A stretch of 64,000 bases of DNA from OLB6 sp964493635 (lineage in GTDB: Bacteria > Bacteroidota > Ignavibacteria > Kapaibacteriales > Kapaibacteriaceae): the NCBI GenBank assembly GCA_964493635.1, contig CAZBOW010000003.1, positions 62,001-126,000 on the forward strand, given 5' to 3'. A program made the position numbers and the translations under genes. Within the stretch, counting starts at the first letter, position 1. Each line of letters opens with the position of its first letter. The notes under the pieces are model-generated. The model was given only the letters and a program-made list of their open reading frames with translations, ran no database searches and was not told the origin of the DNA. Positions 35,939 through 45,188 of this stretch are shown in pieces.

Positions 35939-37444
35939 ATGGGCGTAGCAGCACTTCTGACCACTCTCTTTGCTCCGCTGGCAGGTATGGCCGTGATCTC
36001 GCTGATTCAGCGCGATCAGACCAAGGCCATCAAGCTGGTAGCACTCTGCATCACGGTGTTCACGTTTGTGGCATCGCTGTTCCTTCTGCCCGGGTTCGAC
36101 CAGTCGTCTGCCGCCATGCAGTTCGGTGTCGATGTTTCGTGGATCCCAGCCATCGACGCAGGGCTGCGCCTCGGTATCGACGGAACGAGCCTGCTGCTGG
36201 TCCTTCTGACGACGCTGATCATGCCAATTGCGCTGCTGGCGTCGTATCACTCCATCAAAAAGATGGAAAAAGAGTACTACGCTCTGATGCTCCTGCTGCA
36301 GTTTGGAATGACGGGTGTGTTTCTGGCCTTGGATACCTTCCTGTTCTACGTCTTTTGGGAGCTCATCCTGATTCCGATGTACTTCATCATCGGCATCTGG
36401 GGTGGGAAGGATCGGATCTATGCATCGATCAAGTTCTTCCTCTACACCCTGGTAGGATCGCTGCTGATGCTGATTGCGATCCTGTGGCTCTCCTTCGAGG
36501 CGGCACCGTTGCTGGGTGGGTTTACCACCGACCTGCTGAAGTTGCAGTCGGTAGGCGCCCAACTCGACCACAACGTGCAATTCTGGCTCTTCATGGCCTT
36601 TGGCCTGAGCTTCATGATTAAGGTTCCACTGTTTCCGTTCCATACGTGGCTCCCTGATGCGCACGTTCAAGCACCCACAGCTGGTTCGGTCATCCTTGCT
36701 GGCGTATTGCTGAAGCTTGGAACCTATGGTCTGATCCGGTACAACCTTGAGCTCTTCCCGCATACGTCCCTGGAGCTCTCCGGCATTATCAGTGCACTTG
36801 CCGTCTTCGGTATCATCTACGGAGCGCTGGTGGCCATGGTGCAGACCGACATCAAGAAGCTTGTAGCCTACTCCTCGGTAAGCCACATGGGCTTTGTGGT
36901 CCTGGGCATCTTTTCGTTAACGGTTGAAGGCGTCCAGGGAGCGGTCATCCAGATGGTCAACCACGGCCTTTCGACGGGTGCTCTCTTCCTAGCTGTAGGT
37001 GTGCTCTATGAGCGCCGTCACACGCGCGAGATCAGCGATTATGGTGGAATCACCAGTGTGATGCCTCGGTTTGCCGTTCTGTTCACCATTGCCATGTTGG
37101 CGTCGGTGGGCCTTCCCGGCTTGAATGGGTTTATCGGGGAATACCTCACTCTGCTTGGAGCATTCACAAGCCCTGTTCTTGACCACTGGTCCTATGCCGT
37201 GATCGCCGCCACCGGCGTGATCTTTGCTGCGGTATATCTGCTGTGGATGTTCCAACGCGTGATGTTTGGCGAGAATGCCAACCCGGAAAACCACCACCTG
37301 CGCGACCTCACGAAAATGGAGTACTGGCAGCTCGTGCCACTCGTGATTCTCATGGTGTGGATCGGTGTTGCGCCCAAGACCTTCATGGACTATTCCGAAA
37401 AAGCAATTCAGAGTGTTGTGACGCGCGTCCTTGACGGCGAGTGA
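35939..37444 (+). CDS. nuoM: NADH-quinone oxidoreductase subunit M
   Basis: 501 residues, about 14 membrane helices. Antiporter-like proton-pumping subunit of complex I. Key marks: FYVFWELILIPMYFIIG with the essential Glu, MIKVPLFPFHTWLPDAHVQAPT with the conserved Lys, and AYSSVSHMGFV. The start ATG at 35939 gives a normal N-terminus. nuoN follows after 21 bp. No other nuo gene lies upstream: the preceding gene is pth on the opposite strand. Confidence 0.97.
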   Translation: MGVAALLTTLFAPLAGMAVISLIQRDQTKAIKLVALCITVFTFVASLFLLPGFDQSSAAMQFGVDVSWIPAIDAGLRLGIDGTSLLLVLLTTLIMPIALLASYHSIKKMEKEYYALMLLLQFGMTGVFLALDTFLFYVFWELILIPMYFIIGIWGGKDRIYASIKFFLYTLVGSLLMLIAILWLSFEAAPLLGGFTTDLLKLQSVGAQLDHNVQFWLFMAFGLSFMIKVPLFPFHTWLPDAHVQAPTAGSVILAGVLLKLGTYGLIRYNLELFPHTSLELSGIISALAVFGIIYGALVAMVQTDIKKLVAYSSVSHMGFVVLGIFSLTVEGVQGAVIQMVNHGLSTGALFLAVGVLYERRHTREISDYGGITSVMPRFAVLFTIAMLASVGLPGLNGFIGEYLTLLGAFTSPVLDHWSYAVIAATGVIFAAVYLLWMFQRVMFGENANPENHHLRDLTKMEYWQLVPLVILMVWIGVAPKTFMDYSEKAIQSVVTRVLDGE

Positions 37445-37465
37445 TCCTACCAGCAGGTACCTACT

Positions 37466-38908
37466 ATGATCGATTTCGTTGGTTCGTTGCCCCTTGTCGT
37501 GATCTGGCTGGCACTTGGTGCCGTTGGTATCGTGATCCAAGCCTTTACCAAGGGTGAATCCAAACTGGTCTACGGTTACTACGTGGCCGTTCTTGCCATC
37601 ACCGCCATCCTTGGTGGCGTAACATGGTCGATGGAGGGTTCGTCATTTAACGGAATGATCTCTGTTGGTGGCACTGCCGCGTATTTCGACGTGCTGTTCG
37701 CCCTAGCCGGCATCTTTACCATGTTCGCTGCGCGCGACTACCTAACGCGTCATGACGCGCACCTCGATGAGTTCTACACCATGCTGGTCTCGTCGATCGC
37801 CGGGATGATGTTCATGGCCCACGCTCAAAACTTGGTTGTGCTCTTCGTGGGCGTGGAGCTGATGTCGATCTCTTTCTACATCATGGCCGGTTTCTTGCGC
37901 ACAAACATTCGGAGCGTGGAGTCGGGACTGAAGTACTTCCTGCTCGGAGCGTTTGCCTCGGGCTTTTTAGCCTACGGGATGTCGCTGCTTTACGGCGCCA
38001 CGGGTACGCTGCAATACGACGGCATCCTTGATGTGGTCGTTGCGGGTACGACGTCCTTCCCAACCCTGCTTGCTGTTGGTGGCGTTCTGCTTGCCGTGGG
38101 ACTATCGTTCAAGATTGCAGCGTTTCCCTTCCATCAGTGGGCGCCGGATGTGTACGAGGGAGCCCCTACGGTTGTGACCGCCTTTATGAGCACCGCTGGG
38201 AAGGCTGCTGCCTTTAGTGCCTTCCTAAGCATCTTTGCGGTGATCATGCCATTTGTGTTCACCGAAACGAGTGCAGAGCCCCTTCCCCTGCAAATGGCCT
38301 TAGCGATCATGTCGGCGATCACGATGCTGGTCGGAAACGTAACGGCCGTTGTGCAGAGCAACATCAAGCGCATGCTTGCCTACTCATCGGTAGCGCACGC
38401 CGGGTATCTCTTGATGGGTATCGTTGCCAACACGGCTACCGGGCACTCGGCCATCATGTTCTATGCCACGGCCTACCTGTTTATGCAGTTGGGAGCGTTT
38501 GTTATTGTAGGGCTGATCGAGCACACCGACGGTTCAGGGCTGGAGATTGATGACTACCGCGGCCTGGCGAAGCGCCGACCTATCCTAGCGGGCTTCTTGG
38601 CCTTGTTCATGTTCTCCCTGGCAGGTATTCCGCCGTTTGCCGGTTTTTGGGGTAAGTACCAGCTCTTTATGGCAGCCATCGAGGGCGGCTTCACGTGGCT
38701 TACCATCGTGGCGGTGGTCTCGTCGGTGGTATCGGTATGGTTTTACCTGGGCGTGGTTGCCAAGATGTACTTTGCCGATGCCGACACAACGTCCGACTCT
38801 GGTGTCTCGGTCGGTTTGGCTGGAATCACACTGGCCGTCTGTACGGTGGCCGTTGTCCTGTTAGGCATCTTCCCAAGTCTGCTGAACGGTATTCTTGGAG
38901 CGTGGTAG
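37466..38908 (+). CDS. nuoN: NADH-quinone oxidoreductase subunit N
   Basis: 480 residues, about 14 helices, second antiporter-like subunit of complex I. Marks: FVGVELMSISFYIMAGF with the essential Glu, FKIAAFPFHQWAPDVYEGAPT, MLAYSSVAHAGYLLMG, and LAGIPPFAGFWGK. Its TAG stop shares a base with the GTG start of the next gene, a T9SS-type surface protein, which is an unexpected partner. Confidence 0.97.
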   Translation: MIDFVGSLPLVVIWLALGAVGIVIQAFTKGESKLVYGYYVAVLAITAILGGVTWSMEGSSFNGMISVGGTAAYFDVLFALAGIFTMFAARDYLTRHDAHLDEFYTMLVSSIAGMMFMAHAQNLVVLFVGVELMSISFYIMAGFLRTNIRSVESGLKYFLLGAFASGFLAYGMSLLYGATGTLQYDGILDVVVAGTTSFPTLLAVGGVLLAVGLSFKIAAFPFHQWAPDVYEGAPTVVTAFMSTAGKAAAFSAFLSIFAVIMPFVFTETSAEPLPLQMALAIMSAITMLVGNVTAVVQSNIKRMLAYSSVAHAGYLLMGIVANTATGHSAIMFYATAYLFMQLGAFVIVGLIEHTDGSGLEIDDYRGLAKRRPILAGFLALFMFSLAGIPPFAGFWGKYQLFMAAIEGGFTWLTIVAVVSSVVSVWFYLGVVAKMYFADADTTSDSGVSVGLAGITLAVCTVAVVLLGIFPSLLNGILGAW

Positions 38909-41129
38909 TGTGGCAGGGGGCTTCCCGCTACGCCTACCTGTTGCTGGCCGCTTGGATCACGGTTGCTGGCCTCCCGACGTTTGCTCAGCCGGCCGTTGAG
39001 ATCTACTGGAATCCCTCAAATCGAGCCGACACCGTTGTTGATTTTGGCGTCACAACAACGGGCAACCCCGTTCCCATTGCCATCACGGTTGAGAACCTCA
39101 GCTCGGACACCGTGGCTATTCTGCCAACGGATCAACTCACGTACTACGCGATCCTGGATGTCCCGGGTGCGCCGCAGATTCCTGACTGGAAACTCGAATT
39201 CAGTCCGGTGATTTTAGCCTCGCCGTTTGTTGTGCCACCACAATCAGCGGCGTCGCTTACCGTAACCTACCTTGCCCAAAACCTGCCGAGTCTCCCAGAA
39301 GAAACACTGGCAGAGGTTCTCCTTGAATTGAAGGTCGTTCGCCGTAGCCAGCCCCTTGGCCCGTGGACGGAAAAGCGGTTCCGGTTGAAGGGAATCAAAA
39401 CGGCCCAATTTGTTGCAACAAGTTCACCGTCGATCCGATTTGATTCGGTGTACGTCCAACCGGCTCCGGCACCGCAGCAGTCGTTTCGGGTGGACAACGT
39501 TACGAATCGCTCCTTCCCTGTGATCTCTCAGAAGATTGTTCCTCGTTCCAGTATCATCGATTCGGTGGAGTTTCACGCCGACACGTTCGTCAATGCGTCC
39601 TTTGGGCCGCGCGATGTGCTGCGCTGGAACTTGTCGTATAAACCGCGCAACACGGGATTCGACAGTGCGGAGTTCCAGGTGGTTTACCAGCCGAATCCAA
39701 ACACGCGCGGCGACACCGTCGTGACGCGCATGTCGGGTTTTGGTGTCGAGCAGCGTCTGGAGGTAGTGTCGGCGACCGATACCGTGGATCAGGTCACACT
39801 GCAGGTCCGGGGCGATACGGTCGACTTTGGTATTCTGGATGCCGGATTGTACGCGTCGGTGGATGCAACGGTGATTCTGCGGAACACCGGCAACACAAAC
39901 ATCCTCGTGGAGGCCGAGCAAAAGTCTGGCCGTACGCAGGCCGATACGGCCAGCTTTCAGATCCTTCAGCCCTTGCGGCACGACGGTCCGAGCGGCCGCT
40001 CCACAATTCGTACAAATGAACTTGATACGATTGTCGTGCGATTTCAGCCGGTGGGTCCACTAGGGAATGACACGTACTTCGCGCGATATCGCATCACCAC
40101 CGACCTTCACCGTCGCACATCGATTGCCGGAGTTCCGGAAGATGCGCAGTACTATACAATTGTCCTCATGGGAAGGGCGATCGTACCTCGCGCGGAGGTC
40201 TCCGATACGGCGTTGAGCTTTGGCTCGTTGCCCCGTGTTCCGCAACAGTGTGAGAGTAGCGTCACCAAGACGGTTCGCATTCGGAACACCGGTACGGCCC
40301 TGCTGACGGCACAGATCTCCGTCGAACCACCGTCGGTGCCGATTGTGGTGGATCCAACGGATGTGCGGATTGCTGCCGACAGTACGGCGCTGATCTCCGT
40401 GCGTTACGAACCAGATGCCGTTGGTGTGCTCGATGCCCATGTGGTCATCACCACGAACACGCGCGACCAGCCGCGCATCCACCTGAGCGGTGAATGCCGC
40501 GAGCCAGACACTGTTCGGATTGCGATTGCCGATACCTTCCGCCTGCGACCGGGAACACTGCTGCGTGTACCGGTGCAGGTATCTGCACGGGACGTCAGCC
40601 TTGCCCAACGAGGTCTCCTGCAGCTCACGTACGATCCCTCGGTTCTGCAGTATCGGTCGTTTCAAAACGCGGAGACCGCCACCGCTGGTTCGTCCCTGCA
40701 ATCGAGCGTAGATGGCCAGGCCGGGAGGCTTACCCTGCAGATGGTGCAACCCGATGCACCGTTTGTGGCCTCCGATACGCTGATCATCTTGGAGTTCGCA
40801 ACCTTTGTTGGGAGGGTCGCCGCTACGCCGCTCACCGTGGTGCCGTCAACAACGTCATTTGGGACGCTGGATTGCCCAAACGCACTTGCCGTGCGCATCC
40901 AAGACGGACGGTTCTCCATCGACTCTCTCTGCGGCCTGTCCAGCAAGCTGGTACAGCCGCGGAGCTCGGTGATTCGAGCCGGTGTGTTTCCCAACCCCAC
41001 TGCGGATGAAGCCACGGTAACGGTGGTTGCCGGTAGGGAGCAAACGGTCCTGCTTACGATTGTTGATCCATTCGGGCGCCTCCTGGCAGGCCCCCTGCAG
41101 CATGCCGTGCACGAGGGAATCACAACGCT
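38908..41129 (+). CDS. Large surface protein with ASH and cohesin-like domains, C-terminus lost in a gap
   Basis: About 740 residues visible. Signal peptide MWQGASRYAYLLLAAWITVAGLPTFAQ from the GTG at 38908. Repeated beta modules follow with D-F-G-V/I and V-R-N-T-G motifs (ASH/choice-of-anchor-D type). A cysteine-bearing module (PRVPQQCESSVTKTVRI) and a cohesin-like module (DTFRLRPGTLLRVPVQV ... LQLTYDPSVLQY) come next. LCGLSSKLVQ links to the start of a T9SS sorting domain (AGVFPNPTADEATVTV ... LTIVDPFGRLL). The frame then enters the real gap at 41130. The missing part should be only about 30-40 residues. It shares architecture with the cargo genes at 2577 and 8504. Confidence 0.8.
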
Positions 41130-41229
41130 NNNNNNNNNNNNNNNNNNNNNNNNNNNNNNNNNNNNNNNNNNNNNNNNNNNNNNNNNNNNNNNNNNNNNNN
41201 NNNNNNNNNNNNNNNNNNNNNNNNNNNNN
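41130..41229. other. Scaffold gap without overlapping ends
   Basis: 100 N of nominal length. The flanks do not share sequence, so bases are truly missing. The lost part should contain the end of the surface protein gene; the start codon of the next gene is 9 bp after the gap. Confidence 0.9.
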
Positions 41230-41238
41230 GGTGCAGCG

Positions 41239-42015
41239 ATGAAGGTGCGGCAGATACTCGGAGTTGTAGCAGCACTTGTTGCACTCGGTGCATTATGGAG
41301 TGGCCCAACGGCCAATGCTCAGCTGTACCATTGGGAGTGGTCGCCGCGGTCGCCACGCGTGATGCCGCGAACGTTCGTCGGGCTGGAAGGCGCGATAGGA
41401 TCGGTGCAGCATCGTACGACGCTACCCTATGTGGAAGATCTCATTACGTGTTGCTCCTTTGAGAATGGTACCGGCATGCCAATGAGATTTTCGGTGCTAG
41501 CCGAGCGTTGGATTGCCCCACAAACGGCAGTGACGGCAGGGCTGGGATACACGCAGACGGGTGGCATGTTCACCGCCACGGCACCGGGATTCCCAACGGT
41601 CGAATATGGTACCGTGGAAACCGCCTACGATGTAGAGGCCAGTTTCCGGTACCTGCATCTGCAGGGAGGCGTGCGCCAGCGATTGTTTGGGTCGATGGCC
41701 TCGCTTGGCATTGACCTTCGAGCCATGGTTCGGGTGGCAGCGGAGTACTCCCTTACGGAGCGCGTCGTTCGTCCGGACGACTACCAGTTTGCTGATGGCA
41801 GCCGGTCAGCATCCATCGACCAACACGTGCTGTATAGCTCTTCGGCCGTGGTTCTGGAACCGTCCGTGGTAGTCCAGTATGATCTACCACTGCACCTTGG
41901 ATTTGTGATCTCGCCCATGGCCAGTGTGCACATGCCGTTATGGAGCGTGAGTGCGAGCCACTCGTGGACGTATGTGCAGGCAACGGTAGGCGTGCGCATC
42001 ATGCGAGGGTTGTAA
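41239..42015 (+). CDS. Outer-membrane beta-barrel protein, Cys-Cys family (copy 2)
   Basis: 258 residues. Signal peptide MKVRQILGVVAALVALGALWSGPTANAQ, then barrel-like alternating strands. The motif LITCCSFENGTG about 50 residues into the mature protein matches PTCCPGYDGGTG in the product of 7630-8490, and both end in a strand followed by a short tail. As with copy 1, it follows directly after a large T9SS-type cargo gene. Family not recognised. The true start could lie in the gap, but the ATG at 41239 gives a complete signal peptide. Confidence 0.75.
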   Translation: MKVRQILGVVAALVALGALWSGPTANAQLYHWEWSPRSPRVMPRTFVGLEGAIGSVQHRTTLPYVEDLITCCSFENGTGMPMRFSVLAERWIAPQTAVTAGLGYTQTGGMFTATAPGFPTVEYGTVETAYDVEASFRYLHLQGGVRQRLFGSMASLGIDLRAMVRVAAEYSLTERVVRPDDYQFADGSRSASIDQHVLYSSSAVVLEPSVVVQYDLPLHLGFVISPMASVHMPLWSVSASHSWTYVQATVGVRIMRGL

Positions 42016-42025
42016 ACAGTTATGC

Positions 42026-42033
42026 TAATTTTG
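42026..42033 (+). promoter_or_regulatory. -7 box for the DUF1573 gene
   Basis: TAATTTTG matches TAnnTTTG, 62 bp before the ATG at 42096. A TTG at 42010-42012 is too close for a usual -33 box. AAGGAG at 42082-42087, 8 bases before the ATG, is a strong ribosome binding site. Confidence 0.55.
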
Positions 42034-42095
42034 AGGTTCAAACGTCGTAGCGGCGTGAATCGACCAACTACGTTCAACTTGAAGGAGACCGGAAC

Positions 42096-42890
42096 ATGCG
42101 TTCTGTCATGGTATGTGTAGCCGTGCTGTTGGCCATCGGCACGTATGGAGTACGAGCTCAGGCCAAACTGGAGATTGAAGGGGGCGAAACCTACAATTGG
42201 GGTGCCGTCAAGCCGCCAACCGACGGCAATCTTGATGCTGTGATCAAGCTCAAGAACGTCGGCGATAAGCCACTCAAGCTGGTGGAGATCAAGCCGGGTT
42301 GCGGTTGCACCAAAACCGATCCCGACAAGATGGAGCTTCTGCCCGGCGAGGTGAGCACGATGCCAGTGAAGCTGAACATTTCTCCTGCACAGTCCGGTCC
42401 GGTAACCAAGAGTATCACCGTCCGCTGGGGTGATGCCGAGGGCATCAATGCACGCAATGAATTCCGTAAGCGTGGCGGTGACGTGGCGGCTAACCTCGAT
42501 ACGAATGAAAAGGTGGCCTTCATCTTTCTGAAGGCTGATATTCAGCGTGCCATCGTCATGACGCCGTCGATCTACCTATCCTTCCAAGATCTGGAAGTCG
42601 GAAAGCAGTCCGAAACCAAGATTGAGATCAAGAACAACTCCGATCAAGATATCGTCTTCTCGAACTGGTCGGCCGACAACGATCTGGCGATCAACGTTTC
42701 TGGTACGAAGAAGTTGGCCCCGAAGGAGTCGATGGAGTTGGTAGCGACGCTGATTCCAGGGTTGAAGGGACAGTATTCTGCCCTTGTGTCGGCGAAGACC
42801 AATCATCCCGACTATCCAACGCTTGAAATTCGTGCCTACGGATTTGTCAAGGAGAGCGAAAGCCCAGTGTTCCAGAAGAACGCGAAGTGA
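42096..42890 (+). CDS. Secreted DUF1573 protein
   Basis: 264 residues. Signal peptide ending VRAQA, then a DUF1573/ASH immunoglobulin-like domain with the family hallmark KPGCGCTKTD, and a second similar domain (IEIKNNSDQDIVFSNWS) lacking the cysteines. Family members are exported and common in Bacteroidota; function unknown. It has its own -7 box and a good ribosome binding site (AAGGAG, 42082-42087). The next gene is convergent 39 bp away, with a short tandem repeat between. Confidence 0.85.
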   Translation: MRSVMVCVAVLLAIGTYGVRAQAKLEIEGGETYNWGAVKPPTDGNLDAVIKLKNVGDKPLKLVEIKPGCGCTKTDPDKMELLPGEVSTMPVKLNISPAQSGPVTKSITVRWGDAEGINARNEFRKRGGDVAANLDTNEKVAFIFLKADIQRAIVMTPSIYLSFQDLEVGKQSETKIEIKNNSDQDIVFSNWSADNDLAINVSGTKKLAPKESMELVATLIPGLKGQYSALVSAKTNHPDYPTLEIRAYGFVKESESPVFQKNAK

Positions 42891-42901
42891 GGCTTCTGAT
42901 T

Positions 42902-42928
42902 CTGCCTCATCCTGCCTCATCCTGCCTA
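42902..42928. repeat. 10-bp tandem repeat between convergent genes
   Basis: CTGCCTCATC occurs twice and then as a partial third copy (CTGCCTAG), filling the short space between the DUF1573 gene and the convergent ABC ATPase gene. No terminator hairpin was seen here. Confidence 0.7.
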
Positions 42929-42929
42929 G

Positions 42930-43544
42930 TTAGAGAGTGAGCTCGGCGCTACACCATTGCCGCTCTTGCTCGTCGTTGGTTGCAACACAGACTACGCCAC
43001 CACGCCGGTAGTGCTCTACCACGTGGTGGCGTACGAGTTCTCGGCCAGCCGCATCAAGCGTTACCGTCGGTTCGTCCAGGAGCAGTACGGTCGGTTGATG
43101 GTGAATCGCAAGCGCAACAAGCACTCGCTGGCGCCATCCCGACGACAGTAGCCGAATGGGATCGTGCTGCCGGTCGGTAAGACCTACCGACTCCAGCGTC
43201 GATTGAAGCTGTTCGGCAGAACTGGCGGCTCCACGAAGTTTCGACTGCAGATACAGATGCTCGTACGGAGTGAACTCCTCGTACACCTGCAGGTACGGGG
43301 CTACAACGCCAACGTGGCGGTAGTGCTCCTCGGCAGGCACAACGATGTCCCGAATGGTGAGCGCTACCGCACCGGAATCGGGCTTCAGCATTCCGGCCGC
43401 GATGCGGATGAGCGTGGACTTCCCAGAGCCATTAGGCCCTACGATTCCGACGACATCGCCACTGGTTGCCTCGAGCGAAACGGTGCGGAGAACGTGTCGG
43501 TCGTTGAAACTCTTGGATACGTTGGTGATGGAAAGCGTCGTCAT
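42930..43544 (-). CDS. ABC transporter ATP-binding protein (CcmA-like)
   Basis: 204 residues, a minimal ATPase. Walker A GPNGSGKST, signature LSSGWRQRV, Walker B VLLLDEPTVTLD. Length and signature resemble the heme-exporter ATPase CcmA, but no ccmB/ccmC gene is next to it, so this is only a resemblance. The switch position reads V-C-V-A-T-N-D, with Asn where most ABC ATPases have His. The ATG at 43544 lies next to the stop of the upstream metalloprotease gene (43547-43549). Confidence 0.82.
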   Translation of the reverse strand: MTTLSITNVSKSFNDRHVLRTVSLEATSGDVVGIVGPNGSGKSTLIRIAAGMLKPDSGAVALTIRDIVVPAEEHYRHVGVVAPYLQVYEEFTPYEHLYLQSKLRGAASSAEQLQSTLESVGLTDRQHDPIRLLSSGWRQRVLVALAIHHQPTVLLLDEPTVTLDAAGRELVRHHVVEHYRRGGVVCVATNDEQERQWCSAELTL

Positions 43545-43546
43545 CG

Positions 43547-45184
43547 TCACCGCCGTACGACAATCTTGTGAAGGGCGGTCTGGCCGTTCCAGTCGGTGCG
43601 CAACAGATACACGCCCGGAGCGAGTCCCTGCGGTAGCACCACTTCGGCTACGATCCGGTCACGGTCGTACTGAACCGTGCTGCGATATTCTTGGACCATG
43701 CCCATCGCGGAGGTCCGCACCTGAACAATAACCGGATCGCCCGGTAGCGCACCTGGCACGGGAACGAACACGGTTGGATCGGTCTGCAGAGCCACGGGGA
43801 GGGGGTAGGGTTGTGCCGGACGGACCGCTACAGCATTGTCGACCCACATGGCCACATCGGACGGCTCAACACGAATTCCCCAGGATGTACCAGCAATGGG
43901 CTGGAATCGCTCATCGGGAAAACGTTGCAGCAGCAGCTGATAGCCGCGGCGGGACGGCAACTCTGTGGTCTGGTAGGCCTCAAGGTTGGTCCAGCTTAGC
44001 AGGACGGACGTCGACACGGGCTCGGCGGTGCCATCTGTTGATGGGATCGTGAACTGGAAGGCCCGTACTTCGAAGGGGCGAAGCTCACCCGATGAGAGGG
44101 TGGTAGGGGGCTGGGCAATTTCGGAGCGATGCCATGTCAACGTCGGCAGGAGGTCTGGAGTAGGTGGCCCACCATACGCAGCCGTATCGCGGGCACGCTC
44201 TCCGGTGAAGAACAACAATGGCAGAAGGCGTGTAAACGTGCTGTCGAGTCGTTGTCCGATGGCCGCAGTCGCCTGAACCATGGCTGTAAACGGGCGTTCT
44301 CCCTGCTGCATCGCCGAGAAGACTCCGGCATACACATCAACGTCGCTCGCGCCAAACACGCGCGGAAACCACCCCCAGACATACCCAGCAAACGCCGAAG
44401 CATCGCCGAAAGCATAGGCTGCCGGGTCGCGAAAGAACTTCGACGCATAGATCCGCCAGTCGTCATACGCTGGGTAGCAGACGAGCTCCATGTACGTTGC
44501 CATCTGCTCGTAGAGCATGAATTGTACGTTGGCATTACCAACCTGCGCCAGCTGCACCACGTGGTGTAGTTCATGTGCACAGGTGATGCGCAGGCCGGCA
44601 ATACCAGTGGTTGCGAAGATGGTATCTCCGTACACGTTCGTATCGCCCGCTGCAAAGTCGTTATCAACCTCCATCCACGTAGTGAACCGAGGCCACCGAC
44701 CGGGCAAACTGCTCACGACACTATCAGGGATCGTGATGCCGTAATACCCAGCTCCGGACGGTCCAGCCTTGGAAAGGTCACGGAGGTAGACGTCCACGGC
44801 CGGCGAGCCCCCTGCCATACCGTCGGATGGTGGCTGTGGCGGCGCTTGGTACCGTTGCTGGATTTCCCAGGAGCGATCAAGGGCCAAGACGGCCTCCTGG
44901 ACGTAGTCAGGAATGTTGTTTTGATCAGCGTCGGCTGGGGGAACGGCGTCGGGGCCCGTGGTAGCAAAGTGGACGCGAAACCATCCACGTGGAGAGTCGA
45001 TAAACTGCGGTAGTGTGGGGCGCGGTCGATCAGCCTGAATGCCAGCACCGAGCTGATGCACGCGACTGGCCTCGCTTCCGGCAAGTGTGCCGCACCGGCT
45101 GGGATGCTTGTCGTCGGATGCGTGAAGTACAACGATGGCCCAGAGGAGGAGGCAACCGCACTGAACGGCAAGACGGGCAACCAC
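43547..45184 (-). CDS. Secreted zinc metalloprotease-like protein (MXAN_6640 type) with T9SS tail
   Basis: 545 residues. Hydrophobic N-terminus (GTG start at 45184), then DQNNIPDYVQ, a calcium-type loop often seen just before this protease domain. The zinc motif is HELHH (His204, Glu205, His208) in a helix followed by LYEQMATYMEL, which may provide the third ligand. This order fits the MXAN_6640 family of putative metalloproteases. The last about 80 residues (GVYLLRTDWNGQTALHKIVVRR) look like a T9SS sorting domain, so the enzyme is probably exported to the surface. Substrate unknown. A small anchored protein gene lies 4 bp upstream on the same strand. Confidence 0.75.
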   Translation of the reverse strand: MVARLAVQCGCLLLWAIVVLHASDDKHPSRCGTLAGSEASRVHQLGAGIQADRPRPTLPQFIDSPRGWFRVHFATTGPDAVPPADADQNNIPDYVQEAVLALDRSWEIQQRYQAPPQPPSDGMAGGSPAVDVYLRDLSKAGPSGAGYYGITIPDSVVSSLPGRWPRFTTWMEVDNDFAAGDTNVYGDTIFATTGIAGLRITCAHELHHVVQLAQVGNANVQFMLYEQMATYMELVCYPAYDDWRIYASKFFRDPAAYAFGDASAFAGYVWGWFPRVFGASDVDVYAGVFSAMQQGERPFTAMVQATAAIGQRLDSTFTRLLPLLFFTGERARDTAAYGGPPTPDLLPTLTWHRSEIAQPPTTLSSGELRPFEVRAFQFTIPSTDGTAEPVSTSVLLSWTNLEAYQTTELPSRRGYQLLLQRFPDERFQPIAGTSWGIRVEPSDVAMWVDNAVAVRPAQPYPLPVALQTDPTVFVPVPGALPGDPVIVQVRTSAMGMVQEYRSTVQYDRDRIVAEVVLPQGLAPGVYLLRTDWNGQTALHKIVVRR

Positions 45185-45188
45185 GGAG

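Noticed and set aside
35912..36886. Minus-strand ORF of 324 codons opposite nuoM
   Set aside because: Low-complexity Gln/His/Arg composition typical of antisense to a membrane protein; nuoM itself is unambiguous.
42930..43544. Naming the small ABC ATPase ccmA
   Set aside because: Size and motifs are similar, but there is no ccmB, ccmC or other cytochrome c maturation gene beside it.
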